From the NCBI GenBank assembly GCA_049969715.1, contig JBMFOH010000003.1, positions 25,776 through 89,775 on the forward strand: a DNA stretch of 64,000 bases. The letters run 5' to 3'. Below, piece after piece: positions 8,760 through 18,408 of the stretch. A program made the position numbers and the translations under genes. How positions within the stretch are numbered: the stretch's first letter is position 1; each line of letters opens with the position of its first letter. Under the pieces are notes generated by a model. The model had not been told where the DNA came from. It saw only the letters and a list, made by a program, of their open reading frames with translations, and did no database searches. This stretch comes from JBMFOH01 sp049969715 [NCBI: bacterium]. GTDB lineage: Bacteria; DUMJ01.

Positions 8760-9755
8760 TTATCGATTTATCTTATCTAACAAACCTTTTACATCCTTAT
8801 CCTCTGGCTCTATAACCAGAAAGCTCTTTAAAAGGTCTATGGCTTCATCCTTTTTGTTCTGAGAGATTAAAAAGTTGGCATAGTTGATTACTATCTCTTT
8901 ACTACTAGGGCTAAGAGTATAGGCTTTAGAAAAATATTTGTTAGCTTTATCTACATCGTTTCCTTTCCAGTATATAAGTCCAGCAGTATCATATATATAA
9001 TAGAGAGGAGCCTTTGTTATAGCTTTTTCTATAGTCTTTTTTGCATTTTCTATATCTCCAACTTGGGATAGCACATAGGCGTAGGCATTCAAACCCAAAG
9101 GGTTATCTGGGGACTGTTTTAGAAAAGCTTCTAGCTCTGTCTTTGCAGCCTTCCAATCAGATTTAGATATGGCTTTTTTTGCATTTGTATAAGAAGTAAC
9201 TATCTCCTTGACTACTGCATTTTCAGTGATACTGAGATTCTTATCCCTTGGTAGAATAACTATTGCCATGTTATTTGTCTCTCTTACCCAAAGGTTACTA
9301 AATCTTTTTTCATCAAGGACATAGTTATTTCTGATGATTGGGTCATTTGTTACTATTCCCCTCTCATTAACCCCTATTACTACCCGCCAATATAGGTAAT
9401 CATACGGTATTCTGAAAGACTGGCCTACTATTATAGGTATCTCCCCGTATTCTATAAGATTCTTTAGCTCTTTTAGTTGTAGTTGTACTATATAAGCCTT
9501 TAATCCTTTACTCTTTATATACTCAAGAAGAGCAAGTGGATCTTCTCCGCCTGGGGCTGATATCCGTTCTTTGAGCTCTTTTTGATCTACTTTTACTCCA
9601 TAATATTCTAATACCATGAGAACACAACTAGCCAAAGGATAACCCTCTATAGAATAGTAAGGAACAGAAACAAGAGTAAAAGAACTTGCCCCTATCTTCT
9701 CTCCGTAGCTAAAGAGAAGAAAAATTAAAATAACTATAAGTCCTAGTCTCTTCAA
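8760..9755 (-). CDS. Exported C39-like cysteine-peptidase-fold protein with TPR repeats
   Basis: 331 residues. Signal peptide or anchor at residues 1-23, then a peptidase C39-like domain (about 28-175) with a nucleophile-like Cys in PLASCVLMVLEYYG and the closing motif GIVTNDP. Four or so TPR units span about 195-325. The catalytic His normally expected just before W-x-V-V in this fold appears to be Tyr (LYWRVVIG), so the domain may be inactive and act as a binding module. TTG start, three bases after rpsU. Function unknown; likely on the outer face of the membrane or in the periplasm. Confidence 0.7.
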   Translation of the reverse strand: MKRLGLIVILIFLLFSYGEKIGASSFTLVSVPYYSIEGYPLASCVLMVLEYYGVKVDQKELKERISAPGGEDPLALLEYIKSKGLKAYIVQLQLKELKNLIEYGEIPIIVGQSFRIPYDYLYWRVVIGVNERGIVTNDPIIRNNYVLDEKRFSNLWVRETNNMAIVILPRDKNLSITENAVVKEIVTSYTNAKKAISKSDWKAAKTELEAFLKQSPDNPLGLNAYAYVLSQVGDIENAKKTIEKAITKAPLYYIYDTAGLIYWKGNDVDKANKYFSKAYTLSPSSKEIVINYANFLISQNKKDEAIDLLKSFLVIEPEDKDVKGLLDKINR

Positions 9756-9758
9756 TTT

Positions 9759-9926
9759 TTACCTCTTTCTCTTTTTGGATGCCTCTCTTTTCCTTTTTTC
9801 GCTGGGCTTCTCATATCTTTCATGTCTACGGATTTCAGAGAGTATCCCTGATTTTTGTATTTCTCTTCTAAATCTTTTCAATGCACTCTCTATAGACTCA
9901 TTCTCTTGAACTTGAATTTCAGGCAT
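9759..9926 (-). CDS. rpsU: Ribosomal protein S21
   Basis: A short 55-residue gene. It begins MPEIQVQENESIESALKRF, contains FRREIQKSGILSEIRRHERYE, and ends in a Lys/Arg-rich tail, matching S21 throughout. S21 joins the 30S platform near the anti-Shine-Dalgarno end of 16S rRNA. The ATG at 9926 has AAAGGAGGG seven to eight bases upstream; an ATG five bases earlier is followed directly by TAA and is not the start. It has its own promoter at 9963-9991 and heads the rpsU-C39/TPR-fba-glk-pgi unit. Confidence 0.95.
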   Translation of the reverse strand: MPEIQVQENESIESALKRFRREIQKSGILSEIRRHERYEKPSEKRKREASKKRKR

Positions 9927-9962
9927 TACATTTGGTCCCTCCTTTCAACTTTTATTTATTGA

Positions 9963-9991
9963 ATTATAAACTCATAATTCAAAATTTTCAA
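9963..9991 (-). promoter_or_regulatory. Promoter for rpsU with palindrome over the -10 box
   Basis: Minus strand: -35 TTGAAA (9986-9991), 17-bp spacer, -10 TATAAT (9963-9968). The -10 is embedded in a perfect 8-bp inverted repeat, TGAATTAT (9960-9967) and ATAATTCA (9974-9981), which could be an operator or a weak hairpin. Confidence 0.7.
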
Positions 9992-9994
9992 TAG

Positions 9995-10615
9995 CTATTT
10001 CTCTCTTATTATATCTTTTATCTTCATAAGCCTCGTGATAGTGCTACGTTGTGTCTCTTCTAATTTCATTGAGATAAACTTTATTGACTCTTCTAATTGT
10101 GGAATGAGCTCGTGTTCTAGTGCATTGACCCTTCTGCGAGTGCTCTCTAAAGCAAGCCCCAGATTTATTACTGCTTCTTGTAACTCTAACAGTTGTATAA
10201 GTTTAGTTAGAGAATTAAGAAGTTTATTGTATGCAGTATCTAATTGAATGGATACTCCTAGAAATCCGTAAAGTAATGGACCAGGAGGTATAACCTTTAT
10301 GGTAGGGATATCTACATTTAATAGAGAACTCCATTCTATATTGACCTTTATTTCTGTAAGAGGTTTTATTAATGTTCTATCAAAGAGAAAAGGATCCCCA
10401 AGTGCTGTAGCCAATTGAAAGGTTTTGTTTACATCCTCTAAAGAGGCTATAAGGTCTTCTAATACAGTTTTTAATTCATTTACTCTTGTTAAAAACTGTC
10501 TCGTCAACTCCTCCTGTTTATCTTTTAATAACTTATGCCCTCTTCTAGCTACGGAGAGGCGCTGCCTCAACCGCATTAGTTCCATTCTATTAGGATGTAC
10601 TCTAAGCTCTGGCAT
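9995..10615 (-). CDS. atpD: V-type ATP synthase subunit D (central stalk)
   Basis: Rotor shaft of the V1 sector. It is 206 residues. The N-terminal motif [21 protein letters not shown] and long heptad-rich helices at both ends are typical of V/A-type subunit D, with a less helical middle. The start overlaps the end of subunit B by 14 nt. Last gene of the nine-gene V-ATPase operon; its stop lies four bases before the rpsU -35 box. Confidence 0.95.
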   Translation of the reverse strand: MPELRVHPNRMELMRLRQRLSVARRGHKLLKDKQEELTRQFLTRVNELKTVLEDLIASLEDVNKTFQLATALGDPFLFDRTLIKPLTEIKVNIEWSSLLNVDIPTIKVIPPGPLLYGFLGVSIQLDTAYNKLLNSLTKLIQLLELQEAVINLGLALESTRRRVNALEHELIPQLEESIKFISMKLEETQRSTITRLMKIKDIIREK

Positions 10616-11978
10616 CTAAGTAAACCTCTAAGAATTTATCTCTTATACGTTTTAATTCTTCTCGTGGAAGGATTCTGACTAGATCCCAGGCGATATTTAG
10701 AGATTCCTCTATTGATCTATCTTCATACTCACCCTGATTTACAAACCTTGATTCAAACTGGTTAGAGAACTCTATATATTTTCTATCTGTGTCTGTTAAA
10801 GACCCTTCACCAAGTATTACAGCTAGTTCTTTAAGTTCTTGCCCCCTTGCATAGGCAGCAAATAACTGATTAGAGATATCTGCATGGTCTTCCCTTGTCT
10901 TTCCCTCCCCGATGCCCTTGTCTTTTAATCTAGATAGAGAAGGCAATACATTTACTGGAGGGTATATTCCCCTTCTATGAAGGCTCCTTTCTAGGATGAT
11001 CTGCCCTTCAGTGATGTAGCCAGTAAGATCTGGAATAGGATGAGTTATATCATCTTCAGGCATAGTAAGTATTGGCATCTGGGTAATAGAACCCTTTTTA
11101 CCTCTTATCCTCCCAGCCCTTTCGTATATACTTGCTAGGTCAGTGTAAAGATAGCCGGGATATCCTCTTCTTCCAGGGACCTCCTTTCTGGCAGCAGAAA
11201 CCTCTCTTAGTGCTTCACAGTAATTGGTCATATCAGTCAATATAACCAGGACATGCATATCCTTTTCAAAGGATAGATATTCAGCAGCCGTAAGGGCAAG
11301 CCTTGGAGTTGCTATACGCTCTATTGCTGGGTCATTTGCTAGGTTTATAAAGAGGACTGCCCTCTCTAGTGAACCTGTCTTTCTAAAATCCTCAATAAAG
11401 AATTCTGCCTCTTCAAATGTAATCCCCATAGCAGCAAAGACTATAGCGAACCCCTCGCTATTACTTAATATTCTGGCTTGTCGAGCTATCTGGGCAGCCA
11501 CTCTATTGTGAGGTAAACCAGAAGCTGAGAATATAGGAAGTTTTTGTCCTCTTACTAGAGGATTCATAAGGTCTATAGAAGATATCCCCGTTTGGATAAA
11601 CTCTGAAGGGTAATCTCTGTTATATGGATTTATAGGACTCCCATTTATATCAAGTCTTTTCTCTGGTATATACAAAGGAACTCCATCTATAGGTCTACCG
11701 AAACCACTCATTACCCTACCAAGCATATTTATAGAGACCCCTAGTTCTATCCCCTTTCCAGTAAATCTTACCTTACTCCTTGAAAGCTCTAGTCCAGTAG
11801 CCCCTTCAAAAAGTTGAACCAATGCCTTATCTTCATTTATCTCTAATACCCTTCCTCTTCGTATACTTCCATTGGGAAGCTCTACCTCTACCATCTCGTC
11901 AAACTTAGCTCCTTCTACCCCCTCTACTAGCATAAGAGGTCCGGCAATTTCCCTAATGGTAAAATATTCTTTTATCAT
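10602..11978 (-). CDS. atpB: V-type ATP synthase subunit B
   Basis: Regulatory, non-catalytic subunit of the A3B3 hexamer. It is 458 residues. The beta-barrel domain ([17 protein letters not shown]) is followed by a nucleotide-binding-fold core lacking a normal P-loop: [15 protein letters not shown] stands where Walker A would be, as usual for [18 protein letters not shown] and the C-terminal helical domain complete the match. ATG start one base after the subunit A stop. Confidence 0.96.
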   Translation of the reverse strand: MIKEYFTIREIAGPLMLVEGVEGAKFDEMVEVELPNGSIRRGRVLEINEDKALVQLFEGATGLELSRSKVRFTGKGIELGVSINMLGRVMSGFGRPIDGVPLYIPEKRLDINGSPINPYNRDYPSEFIQTGISSIDLMNPLVRGQKLPIFSASGLPHNRVAAQIARQARILSNSEGFAIVFAAMGITFEEAEFFIEDFRKTGSLERAVLFINLANDPAIERIATPRLALTAAEYLSFEKDMHVLVILTDMTNYCEALREVSAARKEVPGRRGYPGYLYTDLASIYERAGRIRGKKGSITQMPILTMPEDDITHPIPDLTGYITEGQIILERSLHRRGIYPPVNVLPSLSRLKDKGIGEGKTREDHADISNQLFAAYARGQELKELAVILGEGSLTDTDRKYIEFSNQFESRFVNQGEYEDRSIEESLNIAWDLVRILPREELKRIRDKFLEVYLDARA

Positions 11979-11979
11979 T

Positions 11980-13743
11980 TTAAACTCTTACCTCTCTTAG
12001 TTTAGTAAATTCTTCTTCTATCTTGTCCTCTAGAGAAAAGAACGTAGCCTTCTCCTGTTCGGGGGTATATTTCATCCTTGAAATCTCTTCTCTTACAGGT
12101 AATGAGAGTATCTCTTCAAGAGGTACCCCCCTATCAAGGGCTTCTAGTCCTTTATGGTAGAATCTCAGAATAACCTCTAACATATGGAGTTGTTTCTCTA
12201 ATGAAGTATATGTATCTAGTTCGTTGAATGCATTCTGAAGAAGGAAATCTTCTCTTATAGAACGAGCCATCTCAAGGAGGAATCTCTCCTTTATTGATAT
12301 TGCTTCTATCCCTACCAATCTTGTAATTTCTCTAAGTTCTGCCTCCCTGCTTAAGATACTTAAAGCCTCGTTTCTTAATTGGCTATAATCCATACCCAAG
12401 GAATTTTTTATATATTCTCCAACTGTCTCTGCATATAGAGAATAGCTATTAAGCCAATTAATAGCAGGGAAGTGTCTCTCATAAGCTAAAGAAGCGTCCA
12501 ATCCCCAGAAGCATCTTACTACCCTTAACGTATTTTGCACAACAGGCTCAGAGAGGTCTCCTCCAGGAGGAGATACTGCACCAACTATAGTGAGCGAACT
12601 TTCTCTTCCGTCACTTCCAAGAGTTCTTACCCTGCCAGCCCTTTCATAGAATTCGGCAAGACGTGTACCAAGGTAGGCTGGATAACCCTCTTCTCCTGGC
12701 ATTTCTTCCAATCTTGCAGACATTTCTCTTAATGCTTCTGCCCATCTTGAGGTAGAATCTGCCATTAAAGCTACGCTATAACCCATATCTCTAAAGTATT
12801 CTGCTATAGTAACCCCAGTGTATACCGATGCCTCTCTTGCAGAAACTGGCATATTTGATGTGTTGGCTATAAGTACAGTTCTTTCCATAAGTGGTTTGTT
12901 AGTCCTTGGGTCTGTAAGGTGTGGAAATTCTAATAGTACATCTGTCATCTCGTTTCCACGTTCTCCGCATCCTACATAGACTACAATATCAGCATCTGCC
13001 CACTTCGCAAGTTGGTGTTGTACTACGGTCTTTCCACTACCAAATGGACCAGGAATACAAGCAGTTCCTCCTTTAGTAACAGGGAAGAACATATCTATCA
13101 CCCGCTGTCCTGTAACAAGGGGTTCTTGAGGAGGAAGCTTCTCTTTTACTGGTCTTGGAAGCCTTACTGGCCATCTTTGGATCATAGACACTTCATATAT
13201 CTTTTCCCCATCTCTTACGCGAGCTACAACCTCTTCTATTCTAAATTCTCCCTCTTTTATCTCCTCTATTACACCCTTTACTCCTATAGGAATCATTATC
13301 CTATGAGTTATTGTCTCTGTTTCTTTTACCTCTCCTATAATATCTCCACTTTCTACCTTTGCCCCTTTTTTTATTAAGGGTTTAAAGCGCCACCTTACTT
13401 CTCTATCTAAAGGAGGGATATCTATTCCTCTAGTGATATAGTCCCCTGCCTGTTGGGATATTTCTTTTAAAGGCCTTTGGGTTCCATCAAATATCATACC
13501 TAAAAGTCCAGGCCCTAACTCTACACTTAAGGGAGCCCCTGTAGTTGTAACTGGCTCTCCAGGACCTATGCCTGCTGTTTCCTCATATACCTGGACGTAT
13601 ATATCTTCTCTCCTTAATTCTATTATTTCTCCTATAAGTCTTAATTTTCCTACCCTTACTACATCATACATCCTTGCGTTAGGGATTCCTCTTGCTACTA
13701 CAAGAGGACCAGATACCCTTATTATGTATCCACTATTCTCCAT
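11980..13743 (-). CDS. atpA: V-type ATP synthase catalytic subunit A
   Basis: Catalytic subunit of V1. It is 587 residues. The Walker A GPFGSGKT is at 232-239; the non-homologous bulge domain precedes it (about 110-190). [11 protein letters not shown] carries the catalytic Glu, and [28 protein letters not shown] is the highly conserved segment named here by its first and last parts: [12 protein letters not shown] and [11 protein letters not shown]. The start overlaps subunit F by 11 nt. No intein interrupts it, although V-ATPase A genes are a known intein site. Confidence 0.97.
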   Translation of the reverse strand: MENSGYIIRVSGPLVVARGIPNARMYDVVRVGKLRLIGEIIELRREDIYVQVYEETAGIGPGEPVTTTGAPLSVELGPGLLGMIFDGTQRPLKEISQQAGDYITRGIDIPPLDREVRWRFKPLIKKGAKVESGDIIGEVKETETITHRIMIPIGVKGVIEEIKEGEFRIEEVVARVRDGEKIYEVSMIQRWPVRLPRPVKEKLPPQEPLVTGQRVIDMFFPVTKGGTACIPGPFGSGKTVVQHQLAKWADADIVVYVGCGERGNEMTDVLLEFPHLTDPRTNKPLMERTVLIANTSNMPVSAREASVYTGVTIAEYFRDMGYSVALMADSTSRWAEALREMSARLEEMPGEEGYPAYLGTRLAEFYERAGRVRTLGSDGRESSLTIVGAVSPPGGDLSEPVVQNTLRVVRCFWGLDASLAYERHFPAINWLNSYSLYAETVGEYIKNSLGMDYSQLRNEALSILSREAELREITRLVGIEAISIKERFLLEMARSIREDFLLQNAFNELDTYTSLEKQLHMLEVILRFYHKGLEALDRGVPLEEILSLPVREEISRMKYTPEQEKATFFSLEDKIEEEFTKLREVRV

Positions 13744-14056
13744 TATTATTCCCCTCCGAAAAGATCTTAGTCCCTACTGCTCTTATAATAAGATTTGACA
13801 AGAGATGTTTTAGTTCCCTTCCTCCTCTAGTAGGGATAACGTCGATAAGAGGTATACTCTTCTTATTCCTTTCAAATCTTACTACATCGGCAAACTCTTC
13901 GTCTATTAGTACTAAGCCATACCCACTAATCTCTCTCAATTTTCTGTTGACGTCATCCTCATTCCTCACATCAAAAATATCTATCCCTAATGCTTCATAG
14001 ATAGATAATGACTCCTTTTTACCTATCGCTGCTACTTTATAAGCCACGGATGCCAC
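13733..14056 (-). CDS. atpF: V-type ATP synthase subunit F
   Basis: Small central-stalk subunit that binds D and modulates coupling. It is 107 residues with a CheY-like fold: [13 protein letters not shown] at the start, [10 protein letters not shown] in the middle, [11 protein letters not shown] later. It overlaps subunit C by 20 nt at its start and subunit A by 11 nt at its end, so translation of C, F and A is probably coupled. Confidence 0.92.
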   Translation of the reverse strand: MASVAYKVAAIGKKESLSIYEALGIDIFDVRNEDDVNRKLREISGYGLVLIDEEFADVVRFERNKKSIPLIDVIPTRGGRELKHLLSNLIIRAVGTKIFSEGNNNGE

Positions 14057-14999
14057 CTCTTAAGGTATTAGCAGGTAATCCATATAAGAATCCAGAAAAG
14101 AGAAATAGGATATTCTTATTCTCTATCTCCTTTCTAAATAGATAGTTCAATACTGGTTCATAACCAAAAGCAGTATACTTACTTATACTTAATACCTCTA
14201 TAAGCCTTTCATCAGTAACCTTTTCTAATCCCATAGGATTATTTATATATTCCCTTAAGCCAAGTAGCTCTACTAGGTTACTTTCATGCCAATTCTCCAG
14301 GGGAGCATCTAAGAGTTTTTTGAAGAGGTCTATCTCTATACTACCTCCAGAGTAAAAAAAGTCTCTATATCTCTCTGGATAACTACTAATCTTTATCCTT
14401 AGTGCCATCTTGAAATTTTCTAGGTCTATCTCTCTAGTGAGGAGATTATAGAGGAGTTCATAGCTATAGTTCTTTGATAGTTCTAAGAGACCATTAAAGT
14501 AACTTTGCTCTAGATAGTACGTCCAAAATACCGGTTCCAAATCTATGTCTTTTATTATATCCCAAGGATATGGCAGACCCCTTAGAGTGTTTATATCCTT
14601 TTTCCTTTTTACCTCTTCCAAAAATTCTATAGAAAGTGTTCCTCCTTGATATAAGGATACATCCTTATTACTTAAAAGTCCATAGAGTATGCGTTTGATA
14701 TTTCCTAGATCTACTTTATACCTAAAGTAGAAAAGGAATAGATCCTCAGGGCATAGGCTGTCTAGTGCTTCTAATTCTGTGAAGAACCCTTCTATAAGCT
14801 TTATTTGAAAACTTTCAAATGGGTCTCCAGGAACAATAAATCTTCCATAAGGGGTATCTATAAGGAGTCTAAGAAAGTCAGAGAATGACCTGGCAGAGAG
14901 TAATCTCTCCCATTCTCCAATGGAAAATAGCCTAGACTCTAATGCCCTAACCTTACCTACTACGGTAGCAAAATTTACATCCTCTTTAAATGACACCAT
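14037..14999 (-). CDS. atpC: V-type ATP synthase subunit C
   Basis: Joins the V1 stalk to the membrane rotor ring. It is 320 residues and almost wholly helical. The N-terminal segment FATVVGKVRALESRL and three repeat-like segments with L-x-x-L-L-x-x-P patterns match V/A-type subunit C, a fast-evolving family. It overlaps subunit E by 14 nt and subunit F by 20 nt. Position in the canonical E-C-F-A-B-D order supports the call. Confidence 0.92.
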   Translation of the reverse strand: MVSFKEDVNFATVVGKVRALESRLFSIGEWERLLSARSFSDFLRLLIDTPYGRFIVPGDPFESFQIKLIEGFFTELEALDSLCPEDLFLFYFRYKVDLGNIKRILYGLLSNKDVSLYQGGTLSIEFLEEVKRKKDINTLRGLPYPWDIIKDIDLEPVFWTYYLEQSYFNGLLELSKNYSYELLYNLLTREIDLENFKMALRIKISSYPERYRDFFYSGGSIEIDLFKKLLDAPLENWHESNLVELLGLREYINNPMGLEKVTDERLIEVLSISKYTAFGYEPVLNYLFRKEIENKNILFLFSGFLYGLPANTLRGGIRGL

Positions 15000-15579
15000 A
15001 ACCTGCCTCTTTTAGTATGTCTCCAATTAATTCTTCTATTTCAGGCTTCAAATCTTCAAGAATGACCTCTAGAGAATTATTTATGTCATACTCTTTACCT
15101 CTTACTATAAATCCACCATAGATATCCCCAATTGATATCTTTATTTGGTTCTCCTTTTTATACCTTCTTGTTAGTGCCTCTTCTAGTGGCTTTTTGAATC
15201 TTTCTATGTCATAAGAGGAAAGAATAATCTCTTCATCTCCCTTAAGTTTTAAGGAAAGGATGCCTTCAGTTAGATATTCTAAATATTTAGAGTTGTTAAT
15301 GACCTCTTCTAATGCCTTATTTGCTATCTCTTCTATAGCTTTTTGCACCTCATTAAGTATAGACCTCTCTATCCTTAACTTGGCATTAGCCAAAGCTTGT
15401 CTTTTTATTGTGTCTGTATCCCTTTGGATGCTTCTTAATCCTGATGTCTTTATCACCTCTACTTCTAAAGATGCTTCCTCTAAAATAGAGGAAGCCTTTA
15501 TATTAGCCTCTTTTATTATTTCATCTGCCTCTTTTCTAGCATCTGACAGGATACGCTCTTTAAGCTCAGAAAAACCCAT
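14986..15579 (-). CDS. atpE: V-type ATP synthase subunit E (peripheral stalk)
   Basis: Stator subunit that pairs with the H/G subunit in a right-handed coiled coil. It is 197 residues. Residues 1-100 are charged and alanine-rich (ILSDARKEADEIIKEANIKA); the C-terminal globular domain ends with GGFIVRGKEYDINNSLE, the usual subunit E signature. ATG start, 12 nt after the K subunit stop. Confidence 0.93.
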   Translation of the reverse strand: MGFSELKERILSDARKEADEIIKEANIKASSILEEASLEVEVIKTSGLRSIQRDTDTIKRQALANAKLRIERSILNEVQKAIEEIANKALEEVINNSKYLEYLTEGILSLKLKGDEEIILSSYDIERFKKPLEEALTRRYKKENQIKISIGDIYGGFIVRGKEYDINNSLEVILEDLKPEIEELIGDILKEAGYGVI

Positions 15580-15591
15580 AACAGTTCATCC

Positions 15592-16062
15592 TTATAATTT
15601 TATTCCGTTTAATAATAAAATAGTGGAAAGAAGTCCTAAGATTGCATATGTCTCGACTAACGCAGCTAAGATTAAAGCTCTACCAGCTTCTTCTGCTCTC
15701 TTTGCTACCATTCCAATACCAGACGCTGCTACCTTCCCTTGGTGAATTCCAGAGATAAGTTCATTCACAGCTGCCGGTAAGCAAGCAAATAAGATCTGAA
15801 CTCCTTGATATACCTCGGGTCTGATAGGATTACCACCAAGGAGACCCAGTTTAGAAATAACCATAAACCCTGCAAGAAATCCATATATTCCTTGTGTTCC
15901 AGGTATAGCAACTAGTAAGAGTAGATTCCCGAATTTTTCAGGTTGTTCACTTAGAAGTCCAGTAGCTGCCTGCCCTGCTATACCTACTCCAATACTAGAG
16001 CCTATACCTCCGCCAAATACCGCTAATGCTGCTCCTAAAATTGCCAAAGCTGTTCCTAACAT
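15592..16062 (-). CDS. atpK: V-type ATP synthase subunit K (c-ring proteolipid, Na+ type)
   Basis: Rotor-ring subunit. It is 156 residues: two fused hairpins, four transmembrane helices. PGTQGIYGF in helix 2 supplies Thr56 and Gln57, HQGK in helix 3 supplies Gln108, and LVETYAI in helix 4 supplies Glu137. This is the same ligand set as in the Na+-translocating Enterococcus hirae NtpK (Thr64, Gln65, Gln110, Glu139). The first hairpin lacks its own carboxylate, so each four-helix subunit carries one ion. Inference: Na+ is the coupling ion. It is placed between I and E, with a one-base gap to I. Confidence 0.95.
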   Translation of the reverse strand: MLGTALAILGAALAVFGGGIGSSIGVGIAGQAATGLLSEQPEKFGNLLLLVAIPGTQGIYGFLAGFMVISKLGLLGGNPIRPEVYQGVQILFACLPAAVNELISGIHQGKVAASGIGMVAKRAEEAGRALILAALVETYAILGLLSTILLLNGIKL

Positions 16063-18042
16063 TTATTCGTGTACCTCCTTTTCTATTGTATAAGTTCCTA
16101 TATTTTGGAATGGTTTAAATTCTCTTCCTCCACCTTCAAAGAACTTAGTAAAGAATTCTACAAACTGTAACCTACTAGAATGAACAAAGGCACCGAATGC
16201 GTTTATTATAAGATTAAATAGATGCCCACCAATAAAGACAATTATTCCTATTATACCTCCTAATATTGGAATGGTACTGAATGTCTTTACTAGCTCATTT
16301 ACTACTATAGCAATAACACTTGTAGAAAGACCTAGAGCAAGTAGCCTAGAGTAAGAGATAATATCACTTATATATCCCATTACAGAATAGAGTTTTCCTA
16401 GACCACTTGTGATCTTGAGTATTATAGATTTTTGATACCTTCCCTGTGTTAATACTAGTGCTATAGCCATAATTCCTACAAAATAGGTCATATGCCTAGA
16501 AAATGGTTTAAGGGATTCTATCATAGTAGTTCCTGCTGCTAATGGTATTCCAACAAGGAATAATATCCAGAAGAGTTGATCAAATACAGCATCTTTATAG
16601 AGACCTCTTTTGAAATTTAGTACCATCTTTACCCCTAAACCAAATAATATCTGGATGAAACCAAGGACTAAAGAAAGTATCAAGAATGATACAGGGTCTT
16701 TCATCGGGTCAAGGAGTGTAAGTTTTACCCTTATCGGATTTAGAGATCTTAAAAATGGGAAGACCTCTGTTGCATTGCCAAACCATCCACCAGTGATTGC
16801 TCCTGTAAATATAGTTACTATCCCTTCTACCAGTAATAGATGGAGCAGTTTCTTTCTACTCTTTTCTATAAGGACAGTCTTGTATAAGTAAAAAGACAAT
16901 AATGCCAAGATTATTCCATATGCTAGGTCTGTAAGACATAGGGCAAAGAATATTGCGAAAAAAGGTGCAATTAACGGTGTGGGGTCAAATTCCTTACTGT
17001 TTGGCATCCCATAGATCCCTATTACTGTCTCAAATGGTGTCACTAAAGAATTGTTTTCTAAGGCGATAGGAGGCTCTTCATCAGGGCTAGGCGGAGAAAA
17101 TACGATATAAAGGTCCTTAAATTTCTTCTCTAGAATTTCATTTATTCCTTCCTTATCCTTCTCCCTTATCCAACCAGTGAGGAAGAAGGCATTTTTAGTA
17201 TGAACCCCCTTATTCAGCGTCTCATACAGTAAGGACTCGTTCTGATAATTATCATAGAGTACATATAATGCCTTAATAAAATCTTCACCCTTATTTTTTA
17301 TTTCTTCTAAGATTCTGTTTTTTCTTTCTTCCAGCTGTTTCAGATGTAATTCAATCCTTTCAATCTCTTTAGGTGGAACTTCAGAGAACCTTTCTATATT
17401 ATAAGTAATTATAGCGTATTTAGAGAAGGTGCCTTTTATATCTCCTAATGCATTTTTATGTATAGCAATTATAAAATATATATACTGAGGTGTCTGTAAG
17501 GCTATAGCTATATCTCCTAATATACTACGGGTCTCTTCTAAGAAGCTATCAAATTCATATCTTTTTACCTGACAGAAGTATACCTCTATATCTTTCAGTT
17601 CCTTTATCTTCTTTATAGGGTAGTTTACATTGTGAAATGGCAGAAGAGTTTCTCTATCCTGGATTAAACTACTTGTTTGATTTTTTATTTCTTCTAGAGA
17701 CTTCTCCCATAATTCTATTGTTTCATATCCATTATCTTTTTTGAATCTCTCTATTAGATCAGTCCTTTCTTCTTCTGTGAGAGGAAGCTTCTGAGGAACA
17801 AAGATATCTACAATACTACTTTTGAATGTAACATATTCCCTTAAGAAACTAATTCCATCTTTTATCCTAGATAACTCTCTATTAATCAAGTTATACCTTT
17901 CTGGAAGCCACTCTGGCGGGGAATCTGCATAATCTATCCTTTCTATCTCCATAACCCCTAGGTTTTGTAATTCCTTTATTACGTCTTCTTCTTTAGACCT
18001 ATGTCCTGCGATATTTACTCTAAGCATTGGAAGAATAGCCAT
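16063..18042 (-). CDS. atpI: V-type ATP synthase subunit I (a-subunit stator)
   Basis: Membrane stator that forms the ion half-channels. It is 659 residues. The cytoplasmic N-terminal half (about 1-340) contains coiled-coil segments; the C-terminal half has seven or eight transmembrane helices. SYSRLLALGLSTSVIAIV carries the essential Arg facing the c-ring, and GGHLFNLIINAFGAFVHSSRLQ is family-typical (GGHLFNLIINAFG, then FVHSSRLQFVEF). ATG start; the H subunit stop lies one base upstream. Confidence 0.95.
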   Translation of the reverse strand: MAILPMLRVNIAGHRSKEEDVIKELQNLGVMEIERIDYADSPPEWLPERYNLINRELSRIKDGISFLREYVTFKSSIVDIFVPQKLPLTEEERTDLIERFKKDNGYETIELWEKSLEEIKNQTSSLIQDRETLLPFHNVNYPIKKIKELKDIEVYFCQVKRYEFDSFLEETRSILGDIAIALQTPQYIYFIIAIHKNALGDIKGTFSKYAIITYNIERFSEVPPKEIERIELHLKQLEERKNRILEEIKNKGEDFIKALYVLYDNYQNESLLYETLNKGVHTKNAFFLTGWIREKDKEGINEILEKKFKDLYIVFSPPSPDEEPPIALENNSLVTPFETVIGIYGMPNSKEFDPTPLIAPFFAIFFALCLTDLAYGIILALLSFYLYKTVLIEKSRKKLLHLLLVEGIVTIFTGAITGGWFGNATEVFPFLRSLNPIRVKLTLLDPMKDPVSFLILSLVLGFIQILFGLGVKMVLNFKRGLYKDAVFDQLFWILFLVGIPLAAGTTMIESLKPFSRHMTYFVGIMAIALVLTQGRYQKSIILKITSGLGKLYSVMGYISDIISYSRLLALGLSTSVIAIVVNELVKTFSTIPILGGIIGIIVFIGGHLFNLIINAFGAFVHSSRLQFVEFFTKFFEGGGREFKPFQNIGTYTIEKEVHE

Positions 18043-18043
18043 A

Positions 18044-18358
18044 TTATCTGATCACCTTTTCTACTATTTTGGTTATCAACTCCTTGGACCTTTTATCCAG
18101 TAGAGTATTGAAGTTTTCTATAATTTTATTCTTTTCTACATCTAATTCCTCTAACTTCTTTTCTAACTCCTTCTTTGTCCTTTCAATTGCTAATTTCCTT
18201 TCCTCCTCCAGATCTCTCTTGGTAGTATTTATCAACTTCAAAGCCTTTCTATTTGCTTCTTCTATGATATTTTGTGCTCTTTTTCTTGCCTCTTGGATTA
18301 TTTTTTCTCCCTCATTTTCTATTTCTTGTATCTGGGTTAACATCTCTTCTGGTTTCAT
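18044..18358 (-). CDS. atpH: V-type ATP synthase peripheral-stalk subunit H/G
   Basis: A 104-residue protein that is nearly all coiled coil, rich in Glu, Lys and Arg with regularly spaced Ile/Leu. It is the partner of subunit E in the stator stalk (AhaH/NtpF family). The call rests on composition, length and position as first gene of the V-ATPase operon; sequence motifs are weak in this family. The ATG has GGAGG seven bases upstream and a strong promoter lies at 18380-18408. Confidence 0.85.
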   Translation of the reverse strand: MKPEEMLTQIQEIENEGEKIIQEARKRAQNIIEEANRKALKLINTTKRDLEEERKLAIERTKKELEKKLEELDVEKNKIIENFNTLLDKRSKELITKIVEKVIR

Positions 18359-18379
18359 AAATTCGCCTCCAGAGTTAAT

Positions 18380-18408
18380 ATTCTATCATAGGAAAAATCT
18401 CCAGTCAA
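18380..18408 (-). promoter_or_regulatory. Strong promoter for the V-ATPase operon
   Basis: Minus strand: -35 TTGACT (18403-18408, 5 of 6) directly abutting the archease stop codon, a 17-bp spacer, an extended TG, and -10 TAGAAT (18380-18385). Predicted transcription start near 18373, with a short leader carrying GGAGG before the H subunit ATG. Confidence 0.75.

Noticed and set aside
13012-13377. 121-codon open frame antisense to V-ATPase subunit A
   Set aside because: Aromatic- and Cys-rich composition typical of a shadow frame; the A gene beneath is unambiguous.
11980-13743. Intein in V-ATPase subunit A
   Set aside because: The protein is of normal length (587 aa) and continuous through the P-loop insertion site.
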